Part shown: positions 1-10,975 of the stretch, in pieces
Numbering within the stretch: the first letter of the stretch is position 1
Layout: each line of letters begins with the position of its first letter
Assembly (NCBI GenBank): GCA_033557465.1
Contig: CM066039.1
Span: 49,505,788-49,569,787, forward strand
Origin: Ichthyophis bannanicus
Taxonomy: Eukaryota; Chordata; Amphibia; Gymnophiona; Ichthyophiidae
Length of the DNA stretch: 64,000 nt
Direction of reading: 5' to 3'
Notes under the pieces: model-generated
Databases searched by the model: none
What the model saw: the letters and a program-made list of their open reading frames with translations, nothing else
What the model was told of the DNA's origin: nothing
Program-made: the position numbers and the translations under genes

Positions 1-74
1 GTACTAGTGGGAATTGAATGCTGGCCTCTTGGTTACCAAGCCAGTGCTCTAACCACTAAGCTACTCCTCCACTT
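1..74 (-). mobile_element. tRNA-derived SINE head, cut by window edge
   Basis: Read on the minus strand this gives a tRNA-like head: GGAGTAGCTTAGTGGTTAGA resembles an A box and ATTCAATTCC a B box. The same head recurs at 8.85, 32.8, 36.7, 53.6, 56.1 and 59.2 kb, so it is a dispersed SINE and not a tRNA gene. The MIR-like body lies beyond the window start. Confidence 0.7.
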
Positions 75-545
75 GCATATGCCTTGTAGCACTATACAAA
101 TGATTATTAGTAGCAGTCGTAGTACTTACCTACAAGTGCATTCATTCTGCGGCTCTTCATTACTTTCTCTCTCTTATCTCACTCTACACTCCTCCTCGGG
201 AACTCCACTCCTCTGGCAGATCCCTTTTATCTGTGCCCTTCCTTGCTACTGTCAACTCCAGACTTCGTCCATTCTACCTTGCCTGGAACAAACTACCCGA
301 GTCGGTGTGTCAGGCTCCTTCTCTGGCCCTATTCAAGTCCAGCCCGAAGACCCACCTCTTTGAGACTGCTTTTGGATCCTGATGCTCCTCATTCTCTTGC
401 CCATTATTTATGTGTATCTTGTCAGTTTTGCGATAGTTTTTCATGTTGATTAGATCTTAAGCTCTGATGAGAAGGGACTCAGTTTTACATCTACATGCAT
501 AGCGCTGTGTATGCCTCGTAGCTCTATACGTAGTACTAGTAGTAG
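75..545 (+). mobile_element. LINE (CR1/L2 group) 3' end with TAG-rich tail
   Basis: The first 45 bases are a short LINE tail (TGCCTTGTAGCACTATACAA) that recurs at 61,085. Next comes a frame-broken copy of an RT C-terminus: the typical LINE ending of an AWNKLPES-like motif followed by KTHLFETAF can be pieced together across two frames between about 270 and 375. The 3' UTR holds a degenerate form of the AGCTCTGAGCAGGGACT tail and ends in GTAGTAGTAG near 540. It is old and inactive. L2 is the likeliest clade, but the fragment is short. Confidence 0.6.
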
Positions 546-880
546 AATCATCTTTGCTTGTGATCTAATGGAACCTCACCATCGTATGATCCCTAGATCC
601 CAGATAATCACCCACTAGAACATGAGAAACACTCTCCTCATTTGCGAGCATCGGATCCATAATCACCTCCTCCCTTGTTAGTTCTTTTACCAGTTACTGG
701 AGCAATTCTTCTTATAGAGTCACAGTATATCCCTGCTTCTAGATGACACTGCAGCCAACATTCCCCAATCAGCATCCAACAGATTAAAATCATGCAGCAA
801 TAGCACTTCCCCTTTCCTAGAACTTGTGCGAATATCTTCAATTAAATCTGTATCCATTTCTTCTGCCTGTTCCATTCTCT
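546..880 (-). pseudogene. CR1 endonuclease fragment
   Basis: The minus strand encodes a recognisable piece of the CR1 apurinic-like endonuclease. A run reading LIEDIRTSSRKGEVLLLHDF corresponds to the usual EVLLLGDFNLPDIDWG block, with G changed to H. Further on, DYLGSRDHTMVRF corresponds to the catalytic DHLGSSDHxMVxF block near 600. The two lie in different frames, so the copy is broken. It is separate from the CR1 copies downstream, which keep only RT parts or 3' ends. Confidence 0.7.
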
Positions 881-1461
881 TTTTCCAGAGTATTCCATAG
901 TGTCTCATGCTTATTTCATAAGCCCTGCAGTTCTGTTTCTTACCCACTCCATAGCCCTCTGTCCTTTTCAACTGCCTCGCAGCCCCTCCCCAACACTTCC
1001 AGGCCCTTCAAACTCTCTCCCTTCCCTACAATTCTGCACTTGGTCTCACAGTTTCACTCATACCTTTTACCTAGTTCCCATTACCCTCCTAATCTCTGGT
1101 CAGTTTCTTAGTCCCCATTCCTCCCCCAGCTATCCTCTCTTCTACCTTATCCAGTTCCTCAATCCCTATTTACAATCCCAATAACCACAATCTGTCATCT
1201 TCTGTTCTCCCGCACAATTTTAGAGTCTCTCCTTATCCGAGTCCCTGTTTTCCTGTATCCCCGTATTTCGAATACTTGCCCTCCTGTCTCTGACTCTCCT
1301 TCTCCAGCTCTCACCCATCTACTTCCTTCTCCAATATATATTAAACCTGCCTTTCCTCCGTCTTACCCCAGCATCTATTCTTATACCTCTCCCTCTCAGT
1401 CTTCCTCATATATTATTGTTTCATTGACACCCAACAAACACAATATCTTCCCCTCCCTTTT
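881..1461. repeat. CT-rich imperfect minisatellite, left part
   Basis: Strongly strand-biased pyrimidine-rich DNA made of loose units around CCAGT and TCAGCYYCC. It continues as the same kind of sequence at 4,569-5,135 after the L1 insertion, so the two belonged together. Open frames in it are artefacts of low complexity. Confidence 0.6.
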
Positions 1462-1477
1462 CACTCTCTCAGCTTCT
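1462..1477. repeat. Target-site duplication, 3' copy
   Basis: CACTCTCTCAGCTTCT is repeated without mismatch at 4,553-4,568. It directly abuts the poly(A) end (poly-T on the plus strand) of the L1-type element, as expected for target-primed reverse transcription. Confidence 0.9.
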
Positions 1478-1996
1478 TTTTTTTTTTTGAAACTTTTATT
1501 TTCATTTTGCAACAAACAAAAGAAACAACACACCAAAAGAGACAAAACAAGTATACAATAAGGAAAAGTAAACCCATTACCCCCCACCCCAGTGCTTCTT
1601 CTCTACCCGTTTGTATCAGCATGTGAGCGCTTCCAATTAACAGTGATTATACATCAAACGATCAAAAAAGTATCCACAATACAGCATGATCATGAGACAG
1701 AGATATATACAAAGTTAGACAGTCAGATGAGAGCATTTAGCAAAATGTACATATTCATTGAACATCTTCCAGTAAGACCAATAAGAAGGAGTCTGAACGG
1801 AGGAAGCGCACAGACGAAGTATTTGTTCATATTTACTGTAGAGACAGGCATGATTCCACCATTCATTGAGGCTCAGATGGGAACTAATTTCCCAGTATTA
1901 CTTAATGAGGGAAACAGCAATGCCAAGCATAAAGTTCAAAAGGAGATAAGCCATTTCTTGGGAGAGGGGGGATCCCCGCGGCTGGGCGAAGTCCCA

Positions 1997-2330
1997 CTAT
2001 CTTCCAAGAAAGGGACTCCTGAGAGTGCAATATAGACTAAATACGACCCCAGACCCGACGCCAGTTATACTGTAGTGCGGGATATTCATGCATAACATGA
2101 AATGAAGTAATAAACCAATGGTCACAGGACGTGTCCAGCAACTATTACCCTGAGTAGTGTTCCATTTGTCTAAACTGTGAGGAGTGTAAAAACACCGGTG
2201 GGCTAGAAAGAAGAGGGTCTGAGTGAGTGAGGCGGGTCGGAAACCCGTGTCCCTCTGCTCCAGATAAGGCTCCATTGCTCCGAGGTTAAAGTCACATGCA
2301 ATTCTCTCTCCCATACGTTCTGCGCTATAG
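1997..2330 (-). pseudogene. L1 ORF2 C-terminal region, broken
   Basis: The minus-strand frame shows YTPHSLDKWN followed by NSCW, matching the L1 ORF2 C-terminal segment in which a YxxPxxLxKI block precedes a zinc-knuckle-like CWRC motif. The second cysteine is lost and a frameshift follows. It lies next to endonuclease sequence, so the intervening RT is deleted. Confidence 0.55.
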
Positions 2331-2479
2331 AGGTATCTCTAGTGATAGCATTACATAAGGTTTAGTAAAATTGGATGCTACACCCGGTAAACTACCGAGA
2401 GATCGGAAGTTTCCAATCAACCTTATGCAGAGAGTGCCGATGGCGGGAGTACTCTAGCGCTCCGAATGCAATGCTGAAG

Positions 2480-2995
2480 TTACACTGACCAGAGTCGGGA
2501 GTCGAAAGGTTGCATAGGAGTATTAAAGGCACCTAAAGTGTCGAAAAACATTGGTGGATAGTGGGAGTCTAATGGGAGAGTCATACCAGGGAGTAAGGCA
2601 AGAGGAATCGGTGAGCAAAGGCCCGCTACTATATCTAGCCACACAGGTCTGCTCGGTACTGGAGCCTCCAACCAACAAGCACCTTGTTTGAAAAGAAAAG
2701 ATTGAGGGAACACTTGAGTAAAATCGCCACCAAGTATTAATGGAGCATTGGCGGAGGCCGAGGCCAACTGCGCAAGACTTGCATAGTGAGCAGGGTTGTC
2801 CACATTCTGGACATAGGGCAAATACACGTGAATTCACTATCTCCAACCTCAAGGTGTACACGGGCCCATCTACCCTCCATGTCAGCGCTACTATCAGGTA
2901 CAGTAGCGTGCAAAGACTTCTTAACCAGAATGACTATCCCGTACCATTTGGAAACGGTGGGAGAATAGGCAGCTACCATGTGAGGCCTAGCATTG
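2480..2995 (-). pseudogene. L1 ORF2 endonuclease fragment
   Basis: Two overlapping minus-strand frames together cover the endonuclease. From the 5' side come IVILVKKSL and EGRWARVHLEVGDSEFTCI (the strand before the catalytic region). After a frameshift come VDNPAHYASL and APLILGGDF, the last equivalent to the GGDFN catalytic loop, with N changed to T. Sequence beyond about 2,480 does not continue into RT, placing the internal deletion near there. Confidence 0.7.
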
Positions 2996-3569
2996 AGTTT
3001 CAGTGTTTCAGCAGAGTGTAATGCGTTTCCTAAAGAAACACCTAATCAACGTGCTCGTGGCTAAAATAGCTAAGGATTTTCTTTCTGCTGAGTGGACCAG
3101 CAATGCCTTGTACGATGAATAATAAGATTTTACATGAGGCCATTCAGAGAAGTTAAAATTCTGAGCATGATAGCACACATAATTTCACTGTGTCCCTCAA
3201 ACTGACTGTATCTGGCTGTACACATGACATAGGAAAAATAAGCTAATATAATACAATGAAGCGCCCCACATTAACAAAGAAAACCGCAGTACGGTAGAGG
3301 AGAAGCAAAACCCCAAAATTACTGGCGACCATGTGTCTGCGGGGAGAAACCCCAGAGAAGGCCGAAATTGAAAAAACATATAACCTGTAGGACTATGCGT
3401 GCTCCGAATCCGACCGAGGCACACATCATGAAGGGATAGGAGACCAAAGACAAAAGTCATACAGAGAAAGAAAGAAAGTCCAGGCTAATTCTGTGCTGGG
3501 CTATGACCGCCGCATCGGGCCCTTCAAAATGGCGGACAGAGCCGGCAGATAAGAGTCCAAGATTTGGGA

Positions 3570-4418
3570 TTAGCGCATCTGTTCTGCTTCTTTGGAGTCC
3601 AAAAATGTTGATAATAGATCAGGATCCTCGAACGTCCTGGTCTGGTTGTGGAGAGTCACTCGGAGCTTCGCTGGATACAACAGGCCAAAGCGAGCCTGTA
3701 ACTGTTGAAGTCGAGGGCGAAGAGCAAGGAGTTTCTTCCGACGGTCAACGGTAGGCTTTGCCAAATCAGGAAAGAAGGAGACCTTACGACCTTCATATTC
3801 CAAATGATGATTCGCTCGGGCAGCATGTAAAATTTGTTCCACTTGTTGATATCGTAGCAAGCTAAAGATAATAGGCCGGGGGGTCGTGCGGTTGAGCGCC
3901 ATGCGGGCAGGAACACGGTGTGCTCGATCGATTTCCAGTTCTCTGTGAAAAGTGATCTTCAGCAAGGAGGGAAGAGTTTTGAGCAAGAATTCTCTTATAT
4001 CTCCTGCTTCCACCCCCTCCGGCATTCCGAGGAGCCTCACATTGTTGCGACGGGCGCGATTATTGCTATCTTCCAACTCCTTTTGAAGATTCTGTATCTG
4101 GCGCTCAGCCTCGTCCAGTTTGCCCAAGCGCACCTCGTGCGAGTCGAGGACCCCCGCCATATTGTCCTGCCGTGATGAAAGACCTTCAAGTCGGTCTTGG
4201 AGCACTCCAAAGTCTTCTCGCATGGCTCGAAGCGCTTCTCCATTAGACTGCACCAATTCCTTCACGCCACGTATTTCCTCCAAAATCTCCAGGTGCATTG
4301 CGGGGTTTTCACGAAATGGAACCATCTTCTGCGGGGAGGACACCTCCGTTTTGGAGCGTTTTCCGTGAGAAGAAGAAGGAGACCCGAAGTCCAAGCGCGC
4401 TGGTTTGTGGGCCGCCAT
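3570..4418 (-). CDS. L1-type ORF1 protein, intact frame
   Basis: An uninterrupted 282-codon frame. The N-terminus is short and basic with SSSHGKRSKTE. Residues about 45-125 have heptad-like spacing typical of the ORF1 trimeric coiled coil. RRNNVRLLGMPEG at about residue 128 begins the RRM-like domain. DRAHRVP and PRPIIFSLLRYQQVEQIL belong to the RRM/C-terminal nucleic-acid-binding region, followed by a basic KLRVTL segment. ORF1p is an RNA-binding chaperone of the retrotransposition particle. The stop falls just upstream of the ORF2 region. Partner ORF2 is deleted, so activity would need a helper in trans. The length is a little below mammalian ORF1p and suits amphibian or fish L1/Tx1 relatives. 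Confidence 0.85.
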   Translation of the reverse strand: MAAHKPARLDFGSPSSSHGKRSKTEVSSPQKMVPFRENPAMHLEILEEIRGVKELVQSNGEALRAMREDFGVLQDRLEGLSSRQDNMAGVLDSHEVRLGKLDEAERQIQNLQKELEDSNNRARRNNVRLLGMPEGVEAGDIREFLLKTLPSLLKITFHRELEIDRAHRVPARMALNRTTPRPIIFSLLRYQQVEQILHAARANHHLEYEGRKVSFFPDLAKPTVDRRKKLLALRPRLQQLQARFGLLYPAKLRVTLHNQTRTFEDPDLLSTFLDSKEAEQMR

Positions 4419-4552
4419 CCCCCCCGAGGTGCCCCGGTCAGCTCGGAGCGAAATAGTAAATTTATATAGGTATTAAGTCAGGATTCTGAGTAGGCCTCTC
4501 GGGAGCTTCAACGCAAAGCGTCCTACCCGCTGGACATCAGGCTCCGCCCCCC

Positions 4553-4568
4553 CACTCTCTCAGCTTCT
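4553..4568. repeat. Target-site duplication, 5' copy
   Basis: Identical to 1,462-1,477 (16 of 16). It fixes the 5' end of the L1-type element at 4,552 and shows that the element is not 5'-truncated, despite its internal deletion. Confidence 0.9.
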
Positions 4569-5135
4569 GACTTTTTTCCTATCCTGATCCCAGCATCTAC
4601 CATCATCAACACCCCAGTCACAGCATCAGCCCCCTTCTGTTCTGGTCTCCCCCAGTGTCAGCCTCCTTCTAGTCCCAGTCCCCACCCCAGTGTCAACTCC
4701 CTTACAGTCCCAGTCTCCATCCAAGTGTCAGATCCCTTCCTCAGCACCCCCAGTTTCATCCCCTTCTAATCCCAGTTCCCCCATGTCATCCCCCTTCTAA
4801 TTTGCGTCCCTCCCAGTGTCAGCTCCTTTCCAGTCCCAGTCCCCCCAATGTCTTCCCCTTCCAGTTTCAGTCCCCTCCCAGTGTCAGCCCCCTTTAAGTT
4901 CCAGTAACACTTCAGTGTCAGTCCACTACCAGTTCCAATATGCCCCAAGTGTCAGCCCCCTTCCAGTCCCACTACTTCCCTCATGTCAGTCACCTTTCAG
5001 ATTCAGCAGCCCAGCATCAGCCTATGTCCAGTCCCAGTCCCTCCACTCAGAATCAGCCCCAGTCCCAGTCAGCCTCCTCTCCCAGCCCTCTCCTTCCTGC
5101 TGCAGCTACATTGATTTACACAGACATGGAATAGC
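4569..5135. repeat. CT-rich minisatellite, right part
   Basis: Imperfect tandem units of roughly 35-45 bp built on CCAGTCCCAGTCCCCCCAGT and TGTCAGCCCCCTTC. At least ten degenerate units are visible between about 4,600 and 5,080. It is the continuation of 881-1,461. Confidence 0.75.
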
Positions 5136-6089
5136 TTTCCTTTGCTCCCACGGCTGTGCTGGGTTTCAGGTGTGGATATGGAGGCATTTTTAGAGGCAAA
5201 CACAGTCACTTCCTATCTCTCACAAGAAACAGGAAGTACTTGGTACTGCCTTAAAAAACAAAACAAAACATTGTGCTGGCAACTGCTATACAGCACCGCC
5301 AAAGTGAAGGAAAATGATCCTTTGACTGTGAAGAAGTGACACAGTGAGGCAGACTTCCAGTGCTCTTAAAGACTGTGCACCCGGAGCCAATGCCTCATTG
5401 GGTCACCTGTTAAGCCGGTCTTGGGTGGCTCTCTGTTGCGAGACAATCACTGAGTTCTCCCAGGCTCACATCTGTCATTGAGCTACAGGCCCCAGTAAAG
5501 TAAAGTAAAGGCCCCAGCCCTCCAGTGCAAATATTAGTAGCCTGGGAGCTAAATATCAAAGTATATTCTCATAAATCGACCAAATGGTGCCCATAAAATT
5601 CTGAACTTTGCAGGTACCTGGTGCTGGCTGCTACTGTGCACAGACTATAACTTCTATTTACACAGCTAGACTAGGAGCTCAATGCACAGCGGGCGCCTCA
5701 CTACGGATCAGGATATCCATCTGCACAGAGGCAGAAGCGGTGCCCATGCTGACAGCTTTCATGACATGATGTTTCTCAGCCCCCCTTCTGCTGTTAGGAG
5801 CTTTGGTAGCTATTGAAAGAAACAACAAAGACCTACAAAAGTCCTTGATTTTTCCTCAGCTGCCTGCAAGGTAAAATTCAGCTAGCCTCATTTTGGTGAG
5901 GTCCAGCACTTTTACACTCGGGTTTTCTGTGTGTAGTCCTGTTTGCTTGCTCACATGTTATTATGAGGTATGGAAGGCTTATCGTATTCATACAGTGAGA
6001 CCTATTCAGAAGGGCATATCCAGCAGCACTAAAGTAGTTAGTCCCCTCCTATCTGTTATAAACACCCCGACGCTAACTGCTTAGCATCA
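5136..6089. other. No recognised gene or element
   Basis: Mixed-composition sequence without coding signal on either strand. A small TAAAG triplication lies near 5,498. I see no similarity to the other repeats in the window. Confidence 0.4.
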
Positions 6090-6099
6090 AGGTGTTCCA

Positions 6100-6310
6100 G
6101 GAGAAAAGCGAGGGTGGCACTGAGGGTTAGCTGGTCAGCGGTGATATTGAGCCATTGCCTGGTTAACCCTAACGGACTAAAGTTAGGCAAAAAAAAAGCT
6201 GGCCTAACTCTAGCCGATTCAGCCATCTGGCCAGTGGCTCAATATTGCCACTGACCAATGATGTAGCTGGATGTGGCCCTGGCATTCAATATCTGGGTTT
6301 AATTTAAAGT
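6100..6310. mobile_element. Hairpin-forming MITE-like repeat
   Basis: An imperfect inverted repeat. The left arm near 6,131 reads TGGTCAGCGGTGATATTGAG and the complement of the right arm near 6,265 reads TGGTCAGTGGCAATATTGAG. The arms continue towards a central A-rich loop at 6,187. Words such as CTGGTTAA and TTAGGCAA also occur in the hairpin-rich repeats at 53.0 and 58.5 kb, so it is probably a diverged member of that group. Confidence 0.5.
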
Positions 6311-8680
6311 GGCGACAGCTGACTGCTGTTGATTGTGGATCCCTCAAACTATAAAATGTCTTTAGGTTTTTATGAGGTACATAATCTAGTGTGATTCCCT
6401 TTGTTTTCTGGGGTACAAGCAAGGCCTTAGCAACTGAAAATAATCACCTCAAAGATTTAATAAGATATTACTAATGAAGCGCCCCCTGAAATTTACTTTG
6501 GTGTTCTGTTTTCACAAATCACAAACCAATGGTCTAAATGACTTTCCTGTGCTTTCCTTTAATTAAAAAAAGAAGAACCTTAGTCATGTGTCAGTCTATA
6601 TAGTAAGATTAGATGTTGGGCTGGGTGGAAGGGCATGAATGCCTCGGAACTGCTTTAAAAATTAACAGTGTCACCCGTTGAATTTAAAAAATTTGCAACA
6701 GCAGCAAAACCAAGAGCAGAAAGTTTGCAATATCCTAAAATTCCCTTCAGTAAACCAAGCAACAAAACTGCCAGACAAACAAAGTAAAAACAATATCACT
6801 CCTTCAAAAATATCAGGCAAAACCCTTCAATCAAAAGCCAGAAAAATACCTCAGCTTGCACTGAGCCCCTCCAGGACTATTTTGGAAAGACAAGACGTTG
6901 GAGGGCAATTCTCATAAAAATTTGCAAGGGTAGCTAAATAGTTCTGCCATCCCCCTCCCCACACCTGTGAATATCCTGGGCTGCAAATTGTCCTCTCTGT
7001 TCAGTGTATTTTTGACTGCTGTGAAAGGGGTGGTATGAGAGCGGGGAAGGCAAGTTTTGGTAAAGCAGTTTTAAAGAACTGTAGCTCTGCTCCCACTGGC
7101 TCTTGGATATGCAGCTGCCCATGGGCTTTAAAAATTGCTCCCAACGTGCTTTGATGAAAAGCTTCATTTGTTGCAGAAGGAGTGAGTCGAGGGAAATTCC
7201 TTGCAATGGTAAAAGAGCGCAAAATGCATCTGTATACAAGGTATGTCTCCATTGCAGTTCCAGTTAAATAGATCCCTAAATTTAATAATCTTGCAAACAG
7301 CAGGCGTTTAAAGCTTAATGACGGATTCTGAATTCGAAGCTGCAAATAACTTTTTCACAGCGGTTCTTAAACAAATTAAAGAAGCATGGAAGGAGCTCAA
7401 CCCATTCCTTTGCAATGCCTGCTGATGAAAGAAAATGAGAACAGAGGGTTCGAGTGCACCCCAAAAAATGTCCCTGGCCCTTTGCAGCTTGAATTCATAT
7501 TTACAAAAAAAGACTCCAATAGCTGATTAGGTTGCGAGAAGAGGCAAACCATTTCTGATGCATTTGCAAACACAAAGATAATGGGAGATGGACTGGAATG
7601 AGGTAGGAGAAAAATGTCTTGAAAAACAAATGAGCTCACTGTTCAAGAGAACTGACATTATTCTGGGGCAAGAGTGAGGGCTTTTCAATACAAATGATGT
7701 AAATCTATGCCCCTAGAAGTTATTAGTTGGCCAATGGCTGTACTCTTGGGGCACCTTGTTGGTGGGAGGCAGCCTAAATAAATCATAGGAGAAAAGACCA
7801 CAATTGAAAGCAAATTATGAAAGCAATGTGGTTCTTCAGTGCAGTGAAGTAAAGGTTGAGCCACAGAGAAGCAACTGTGCAACAGAGGGATCTATTTATC
7901 AGAATGAGTTAAAGGTTTTCTGTCTAATACATATGAACTGCAAAGGTTAACCCAGGTTAGCTGTAATAACCTCTGCAGTAACTGTTGGGTGCAATCGCAG
8001 CACTTCGTCCCTCCTGTTGGCATGGGACAATGTTTGCTACTGGTTTAATGGCACAGTCATTGATGCAGAATGCTGTTAGTGACACTTCTGGGGGTGATGC
8101 TAACTGTTCTGCATTATCTGCTCCACTCTATTAGCAGTTAACATGTGGTAATAATGCCCTCATTAACCATAAGATGCGGTCCTTACCCATTCCACATCCA
8201 CTTATTCGAGTTACCACCTTAATGCACGCTTTTAAAGCGGCATGTTAATTGTCAGTGCAATGCTAGCTCACTTGTTTGTGGGCATTAAAACCCATGCTAA
8301 ACACCTAACGCGGTTTAGTAAATCGGTTCCATAGTGTTCCAAGAAGAAAGGCAAAGATGAGGGAGAAAGGAAGTACAAGGAACCGAGAAGTCACAAAAGG
8401 GACCACTTTCCGGAAATGCTCTGGAATTCATTGAATCACCTGGAACAACATTTAGTCCAACGTGAATTAAAATTAAGGATGCCTTAAAAGAGTCGAGTTC
8501 TGTTTCCATTTGGCAAGGTACTATGAAGCAAAAACTGTAATTTCCAACATTAATGTGCCATCTGACCAGCAGTCTGGAAATCACAGTTATTCTTTTTATG
8601 ATTCATGTAGCTTTGTATTAATCATTACAATCCTTTTGACATTAAGTAACGTTACTTATTTGGAAGAGAATTAAAGGCAC
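6311..8680. other. Unassigned sequence
   Basis: No domain or known repeat recognised in 2.4 kb. The part from about 7,930 to 8,330 has old-transposon character: GTTAACCCAGGTTAGC-like words, GCAGAATGCTGTTAGT echoed by TGCTAACTGTTCTGCAT, and a closing CTAACGCGGTTTAGTAAATC. Clear terminal repeats are not visible. Confidence 0.35.
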
Positions 8681-8849
8681 ATTTTACAATGGGACATCCA
8701 AGTGCGATCTGGGATATCAAAGCCAGAAAAGCAGGCACGTGCAAATTCAGGCACAATTCCAGAAAGGTGGACATGCCTGATATGGACGTCTATAAAGATG
8801 TCTACATAGACATCCCAAGAATAATATCACAAAGCATGATTATAAAAGC

Positions 8850-8965
8850 ACAATGGTTAAAATAGTGGGCTGTGGAGCAGGGTAGTCAGGGTTCAAATCC
8901 TGGTGTGGGTCTTTGTGATCTTAGACTAGTCACTTAACTCGCCATCTTCTGGATGTTTTAAGGCC
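8850..8965 (+). mobile_element. tRNA-derived SINE with MIR-like core
   Basis: An A-box-like stretch with AATGGTTAA, a B box GGTTCAAATCC at about 8,891, then CTTTGTGATCTTAGACTAGT CACTTAACTC, the degenerate MIR/CORE signature (normally GACCTTGGGCAAGTCACTTAA). Flanking sequence on both sides shares GGACATCC- and GTGGATGTGCCTG-type words, so it may have entered an older unidentified repeat. Confidence 0.65.
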
Positions 8966-9359
8966 AAAACAAGCACTTTAATGATGCCTATTCGTTCCTG
9001 CAGCAGGTCCAAATGTGGATGTGCCTGCAGATGTCCCCATCATTCCTGGAATCAAACTGAGATATGTAAGTCCATTGCAGCTCCCCAGACATGCCTTCAC
9101 CACACCCCCTTGCCCACTTGTATGTCCCTGCACTGAAGATGTCTGTAAACGTGAAATGGCTTCAGAGATGTCTTTGTGATTTCAATGTTCTAAATCACAA
9201 CTAAGCCTTTTAAAAGACCCCCTTAGGTTATAAAGAATAGATTACACAGTGATCATTGGTGATGTCAGGACATACCGTTAGGCTTTGTGCAGTGAACTGT
9301 TTGTTTCATTGTAGCTTTAAATTCTGTGATCCTGATATTTAAAAGCAATTATGTGGTTA

Positions 9360-9695
9360 GTAGATTAAGACAATATGGACTATCCAGTCTGCCCATACAT
9401 AAGAGCTATTAAGTTCTATATCCCTTTCTCTCCCTCAGGGATCCTCTGCATTTGCCCATGCTTTCTTGAATTTGGATACAGTTCTATGCATCCACCACCC
9501 TTTCTGTAAATAAATATTTACTCAGATTACTCCTGAGTCTATCCCCTTTCACCTTCATCTTATGACCTCTCATTTCAAAGCTTCCTTTCAGCTGGAAGAG
9601 GGCCACCTCCTGTGCATTTAGTCCATGGAGGTATTTACTGTAAATGTCACATATAAATCTATCCATGCCTTTACTCCTTTGTCTATATCTTTCAC
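9360..9695 (-). mobile_element. CR1 (L3-like) 3' fragment
   Basis: On the minus strand the frame reads MRGHKMKVKGDRLRSNLSKY then LFTERVVDA, the standard C-terminus of CR1-type ORF2. After it come the 3' UTR words GGGCAGACTGGATAGTCCAT. It is the same subfamily as the copies at 10,062-10,975 and 49,869-51,490. Translation is broken outside a 60-codon piece. Confidence 0.75.
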
Positions 9696-10061
9696 AATGC
9701 CTTCTGATGTAGCAGTCTCCTTAGTGTGTAACCCCCAATATTGAGTCCTTTAAATAGCATGTAAATTAAAAAATAGGCGTAAAATATTGGGCTTTAATAA
9801 GCATGCATTGAATTGCAAGGAGAGGGTAGAAAAAACAAGATATTTTCTTTGAGTCTGCTAGTTATGGCATATTTCATTAACATATAGGCTTGTGGATATC
9901 CTCTTTTTGAAGGGTTTAGCATGCACACTAAACTTTAGGGAAATGTTTATTAAAGGGCGCATCATTAGTGTGCTTTTGAACCTATTTTGGAAGGTGAAGG
10001 ACATAGTAGGATTCCACTTCCCTGAGTGGTATCGCCGCTTTCCGCTATGGGAGCTGTTTCC

Positions 10062-10975
10062 TAACTAGATTTAATGTAAAGCAGTGCAGAGTGATGCACT
10101 TTGGATGCAGAAATCCAAAGCAGCTGTGCATGATATGAGGTAAGAAAGTGGTGTGTACAGACCAGGACAGGAATATCAGGGTGAGGATATCTGAGGATCT
10201 CAAGGAGGCGAAAAAATGTGACAAGGTGGCGGCCAAAGCCAGAAGGCTTCTAAGCTTTATACCGAGAGGAATAATTAGCAGAAAGAAGAAGGTTTTAATG
10301 CTCCTGTACAAGTTGCTGGTAAGATCTCACTTGGAATATTATGCTCAGTTTTAGAGATCATAGCTCACAAAGGATATTAAAAGACTTGAAATGGGTTCAG
10401 AGGAAGGCGACCAAAATGATGTGCAGCCTGCACCAGAAGGCAAAAGAGAAGAGACGAAGACCTGAATATTTTTACCCTAGAAGAGAGGAGGGAGAGGGGA
10501 GATGTGATACAAATGTTTAAATACTTAAAGAGTATCAATGAACAAACAGACCTTTTTCAAAGATGGGGTGCAGTTGAACTAGAGAACATGACATGAATCT
10601 GCAAGAAGGTAAACTCAAAAGCAACGTCAGAAAATACTTTTTCATGGAAAGGGTGGTGGATGACTGGAATGCTCTCCCGATGGAGGTGGTGGGCGCAACA
10701 ACAGTGATAGAATTCAAAAAGGCATGGGATCTGCAGACACAGAGAATCAGAATATAGTAAGAGGATGGAATCAAAGCAAACTTAATTTTCACATCTCAAC
10801 AAACAGAGGGGATTAACCTGCACAGAGCGGCAGGTGCCAACCTAAACAAAGACATAGATGGGGGGTAACCTGTATGGAGTGTCGGGTACCATTCAAGCCT
10901 CTTTACTGGGCAGACTAGATGGACCATGTTGGTTTTATCTGTCATCATTTACGGTGCCCCTATGTTAATATGTTT
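10062..10975 (+). mobile_element. CR1 (L3-like) RT C-terminal half and 3' end
   Basis: The plus strand encodes a CR1 C-terminal block: RVMHFG, then SEDLKEAKKCDKVAAKARRL, SRKKKVLMLLYKLLVRSHLE and the WVQRKATKM motif, followed in another frame by VRKYFFMERVVDDWNALP. The 3' UTR ends in GGGCAGACTAGATGGACCAT and a tail close to ATTTACGGTGCCCCTATGTT, a degraded form of the usual TATGTTTCTATG end. Frameshifts and stops make it a pseudogene. About 0.9 kb of a 4-5 kb element remains. Confidence 0.8.

Larger units (their letters stand above)
1478..4552 (-). mobile_element. L1-type non-LTR retrotransposon, internally deleted
   Basis: A 3.08-kb insertion bounded by perfect 16-bp target duplications. On the minus strand it runs: a short GC-rich 5' UTR (4,419-4,552), ORF1 (3,570-4,418), ORF2 endonuclease remnants (about 2,480-2,990), then directly the ORF2 C-terminal cysteine region (about 1,997-2,320), a 3' UTR and an 11-base poly(A). 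A full L1 is about 6 kb, so most of the RT domain is missing while both ends are kept. The perfect duplication contrasts with the frame breaks in ORF2. Either the source copy was already defective or the deletion arose during insertion. Confidence 0.85.

Noticed and set aside
7..449. Two overlapping plus-strand frames as genes
   Set aside because: They are alternate frames of a decayed LINE C-terminus.
824..1184. Overlapping frames of about 95 codons
   Set aside because: They fall in pyrimidine-rich minisatellite sequence where stop codons are scarce on one strand.
4816..5193. 125-codon Gln/Ser/Pro-rich frame
   Set aside because: A translation of tandem CCAGTCCCAGT units; composition explains it.
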